Part shown: one piece after another, positions 5,840-8,201 of the stretch
How the letters are laid out: each line of letters opens with the position of its first letter
Position numbering within the stretch: the stretch's first letter is position 1
Assembly: GCA_946629475.1 (NCBI GenBank)
Contig: CAMOXX010000119.1
Location: 1 to 8,201, forward strand
Source: an uncultured Blautia sp.
GTDB taxonomy: Bacteria > Bacillota > Clostridia > Lachnospirales > Lachnospiraceae
Direction of reading: 5' to 3'
DNA length: 8,201 nucleotides
Notes under the pieces: model-generated
The model's input: the letters and a program-made list of their open reading frames with translations, nothing else
Told to the model about the DNA's origin: nothing
Database searches by the model: none
Made by a program: the position numbers and the translations under genes

Positions 5840-8107
5840 ATGGCATCAGTAGATGAAAAAAACCTGATGGAGCTGGCGCACCGTATTCGTGAAATGCGGG
5901 AGATCACAGGTTTTTCCGTATCGGAGATGGCGGAAAAAACGGAAGTATCCGTGGCACAGTATATGACATATGAGGAAGGAAAGACGGACATCCCGTTCAC
6001 CTTTATCCATAAATGCGCCCTGACCTTCAACGTCGGCATGAGCGACCTTCTGGAAGGACAGAGTGCGAGGCTTTCCACCTGTACAGTAATGCGGAAAGGC
6101 CATCTGCAGGATCCGATCACCGAGGACGGAATCCAGATCATGAACATGGCCCCGATGTTCCGCAACAAAATCGCGGAGCCGTACTGGGTCAAGTACGAAT
6201 ACTCCGAAGAGCTGCAGGATAAACCGATCCACATGACGCAGCATTCCGGGCAGGAATTTGACTATATCATGTCCGGCAGGCTGAAGGTTCAGGTCGGGGA
6301 CAATGTCGAATACCTGAGCGAGGGCGACAGCATCTTTTACAACAGTTCGCTGCCTCACGGCATGATCGCGACGGACGGCCAGGACTGCGTGTTCCTTGCC
6401 TTTATCATGCCGGGCTCCGGCGAGAAGGAGACCGTGATCCGCAACACCCTGATCAGCACACGCGCTCCGAAGCAGAAGCTGGTCAGCGATGCGTTTGTGG
6501 AAACAGAGGAGGACGATAACGGCCTTCTGAAATCCATCCATTTTAAGAATGATGACACATTCAACTTCGGATTTGACGTGGTGGACGCGATTGCGAGGAA
6601 ATCTCCGGACAAGCTTGCCATGCTGCATATTTCGAACGACGGCACAGAGCGCCGCTTCACCTTCCGGGATATGAAACGCGCATCGAACCAGTGCGCCAAC
6701 TATTTCAAGTCTCTCGGAATCAAAAAGGGCGATAAGGTCATGCTGGTGCTGAAGCGTCATTACCAGTTCTGGCACGCGATCGTGGCGCTTCACAAACTCG
6801 GGGCAATCGCGATCCCGGCCACCAGCCAGCTGCAGAAGCATGACTTTGAATACCGTTTTAATCTGGCGGATGTAAAAGCGATCGTCGCTACAACGGAGGA
6901 TCAGGTTCCCGACCATGTGGAGGAGGCCGAGCCCGCCAGCCCGACACTGGAGATCAAGATCCTCGTGGGCGGAAGCCGCGAAGGCTGGCATGATTATAAT
7001 GAGGAGATCGAACAGTTCAGCGCGCATTATTACCGGAAGAAGGATGCTCCGGGCGGCAAGGATACAATGCTGATGTTCTTCACCTCGGGCACAACCGGGT
7101 ATCCCAAAATAGCCGCCCACTCCTATACCTACCCGCTCGGACATTACATTACGGCGAGATACTGGCACGGGGTCAGCGATCAGGGACTTCACTTTACAAT
7201 CTCCGAGACCGGATGGGGCAAGGCTCTCTGGGGCAAGCTTTACGGGCAGTGGCTCTGCGAGGGAGCGGTCTTTACCTACGATTTCGACCGCTTCAACGCG
7301 GCGGATATTCTGCCGATGTTCGCGAAATATAAGATTACCACCTTCTGTGCTCCGCCGACGATCCTGCGTATGCTGATCAAAGAGGATCTTTCGAAGTATG
7401 ACTTTTCATCCGTTGTCCACATGACAACGGCAGGCGAAGCTCTGAATCCTGAGGTTTATGTCCAGTTTGAGAAGGCGACCGGCCTTCAGATCATGGAAGG
7501 ATTCGGCCAGACAGAGACGACAATGACTGTCGGCAACCTGATCGGCGGCACCCACAAGGTCGGATCGATGGGCAGGCCGTCCCCGCTCTACGATGTGGAG
7601 CTGATGGATCCCGACGGAAACATGGTTCCGGACGGAGAACCGGGAGAAATCGTTATCAGGACGGACAATGGCGTCCCCAACGGCCTGTTCCAGGGCTATT
7701 ATAAAGACGAGGAATCCACGAAAAAGGTGTGGCATGACGGCTGGTACCATACCGGAGACCAGGCATGGAGAGACGAGGATGGTTTCCTGTGGTACATCGG
7801 GCGCGTGGACGACGTGATCAAGTCGTCCGGCTACCGGATCGGGCCGTTCGAGATCGAGAGCGTGATCATGGAGCTTCCGTATGTACTGGAGTGCGGCGTG
7901 AGCGCGCAGCCTGACCCGGTGAGAGGACAGGTGGTAAAAGCCAGCATCGTCCTCACCAAAGGCGTAAAACCGTCGCATGACCTTGCAAAAGAGATACAGA
8001 ACTATGTAAAGAGACATACGGCTCCCTATAAATACCCGAGAATCGTCGTGTTCCGCGACGAACTCCCCAAAACAATCAGCGGGAAGATACAAAGAAACCT
8101 GTTATAA
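5840..8107 (+). CDS. XRE HTH-cupin-acyl-CoA synthetase fusion (AMP-forming ligase)
   Basis: This 755-residue protein has three parts. Residues about 10-70 form an XRE-type helix-turn-helix. Residues about 115-195 are a cupin: H135, E139 and G146 of motif 1, and G162, P172 and H173 of motif 2, with the first motif-1 histidine absent. Residues about 245-750 form a complete ANL-family ligase resembling medium-chain acyl-CoA and acetyl-CoA synthetases. Ligase motifs are TSGTTGYPK at 415-423, GFGQTE at 554-559, YHTGD at 636-640, the hinge GRVDDVIKSSGYR from 654, and the catalytic lysine K749 in SGKIQR. It should activate a carboxylic acid with ATP to an acyl-AMP and then the CoA thioester; the acid is not predictable here. 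AAAGGAGG at 5823-5830 lies 9 bases before the ATG. HTH-cupin regulators are usually separate proteins of about 180-200 residues and ligases about 550, so this is a fusion, with no frameshift. Expression is under the T-box. Confidence 0.93.
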   Translation: MASVDEKNLMELAHRIREMREITGFSVSEMAEKTEVSVAQYMTYEEGKTDIPFTFIHKCALTFNVGMSDLLEGQSARLSTCTVMRKGHLQDPITEDGIQIMNMAPMFRNKIAEPYWVKYEYSEELQDKPIHMTQHSGQEFDYIMSGRLKVQVGDNVEYLSEGDSIFYNSSLPHGMIATDGQDCVFLAFIMPGSGEKETVIRNTLISTRAPKQKLVSDAFVETEEDDNGLLKSIHFKNDDTFNFGFDVVDAIARKSPDKLAMLHISNDGTERRFTFRDMKRASNQCANYFKSLGIKKGDKVMLVLKRHYQFWHAIVALHKLGAIAIPATSQLQKHDFEYRFNLADVKAIVATTEDQVPDHVEEAEPASPTLEIKILVGGSREGWHDYNEEIEQFSAHYYRKKDAPGGKDTMLMFFTSGTTGYPKIAAHSYTYPLGHYITARYWHGVSDQGLHFTISETGWGKALWGKLYGQWLCEGAVFTYDFDRFNAADILPMFAKYKITTFCAPPTILRMLIKEDLSKYDFSSVVHMTTAGEALNPEVYVQFEKATGLQIMEGFGQTETTMTVGNLIGGTHKVGSMGRPSPLYDVELMDPDGNMVPDGEPGEIVIRTDNGVPNGLFQGYYKDEESTKKVWHDGWYHTGDQAWRDEDGFLWYIGRVDDVIKSSGYRIGPFEIESVIMELPYVLECGVSAQPDPVRGQVVKASIVLTKGVKPSHDLAKEIQNYVKRHTAPYKYPRIVVFRDELPKTISGKIQRNLL

Positions 8108-8111
8108 AAAC

Positions 8112-8140
8112 TTGACGTATTCTTTTTCTGGTGCTAATAT
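8112..8140 (+). promoter_or_regulatory. Sigma-A type promoter with extended -10 for the second T-box leader
   Basis: TTGACG at 8112-8117 and TAATAT at 8135-8140 are 17 bases apart, with TG at 8132-8133 as an extended -10. It begins 5 bases after the ligase stop codon. The -35 sequence, spacing and TGC extension are the same as for the first leader promoter. Confidence 0.85.
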
Positions 8141-8148
8141 ATCAAACT

Positions 8149-8201
8149 AAAGGCGATGACGAAGCCGGTCCGGAACAGAATCTTACAGAGAGCCGCTGTC
8201 A
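8149..8201 (+). promoter_or_regulatory. Second T-box leader, 5' part only (cut by window end)
   Basis: AAAGGCGATGACGAAG at 8149-8164 is identical to 5530-5545 of the first T-box and is followed by the shared CGGTC. An ACAGAGAGCCGC distal Stem I motif is at 8186-8197. These mark the start of another T-box Stem I. The specifier, T-box sequence, terminator and controlled gene lie beyond the window. Confidence 0.82.

Noticed and set aside
5846..7192. Open frame of 448 codons on the minus strand
   Set aside because: It lies wholly within the XRE-cupin-ligase gene on the opposite strand and shows no domain of its own.

Overview
The window looks like a chromosomal segment of an anaerobic, moderately GC-rich Firmicute, most likely a gut Lachnospiraceae-type clostridium. 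The reasons are the strong AGGAGG-type ribosome sites before most genes, consensus TTGACG/TATAAT-like promoters, two T-box leaders, and an anaerobic purine/ureide gene set of the kind known from gut Clostridia and from the E. coli ygeW-hyuA region. The genus cannot be fixed from this sequence alone. All six supported coding regions are on the + strand.

Left part (149-5448): five tightly spaced genes that look like one operon. They are a YgeW-type knotted carbamoyltransferase, a carbamate kinase, a hydantoinase/dihydropyrimidinase-family amidohydrolase, a MobA/MocA-like nucleotidyltransferase (joined to the hydantoinase by an ATGA overlap), and an unrecognised secreted protein with a very acidic Asp/Tyr tail. 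Known biochemistry suggests how the first four fit together. The hydantoinase would open a cyclic ureide from purine breakdown. YgeW would pass a carbamoyl group to phosphate. Carbamate kinase would use the carbamoyl phosphate to make ATP. The MocA-like protein would mature the molybdenum cofactor of a purine (xanthine-type) hydroxylase encoded outside the window. The secreted protein is an outlier whose link to this pathway is unknown.

Right part (5449-8201): an extended -10 promoter and a complete T-box leader (Stem I, AGTAGA Stem II motif, T-box sequence, antiterminator and competing terminator) precede a 755-residue protein. That protein joins an XRE helix-turn-helix, a cupin and a full acyl-CoA synthetase (AMP-forming ligase). 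Directly after its stop codon, a second promoter of the same layout starts a second, closely similar T-box leader that runs off the window edge. tRNA-sensing control of a regulator-ligase fusion, repeated in tandem, is the most unusual feature here.

The first 148 bases hold no gene I can support, only an inverted repeat and the ygeW ribosome site. I see no tRNA, rRNA, CRISPR array, insertion sequence or phage gene.
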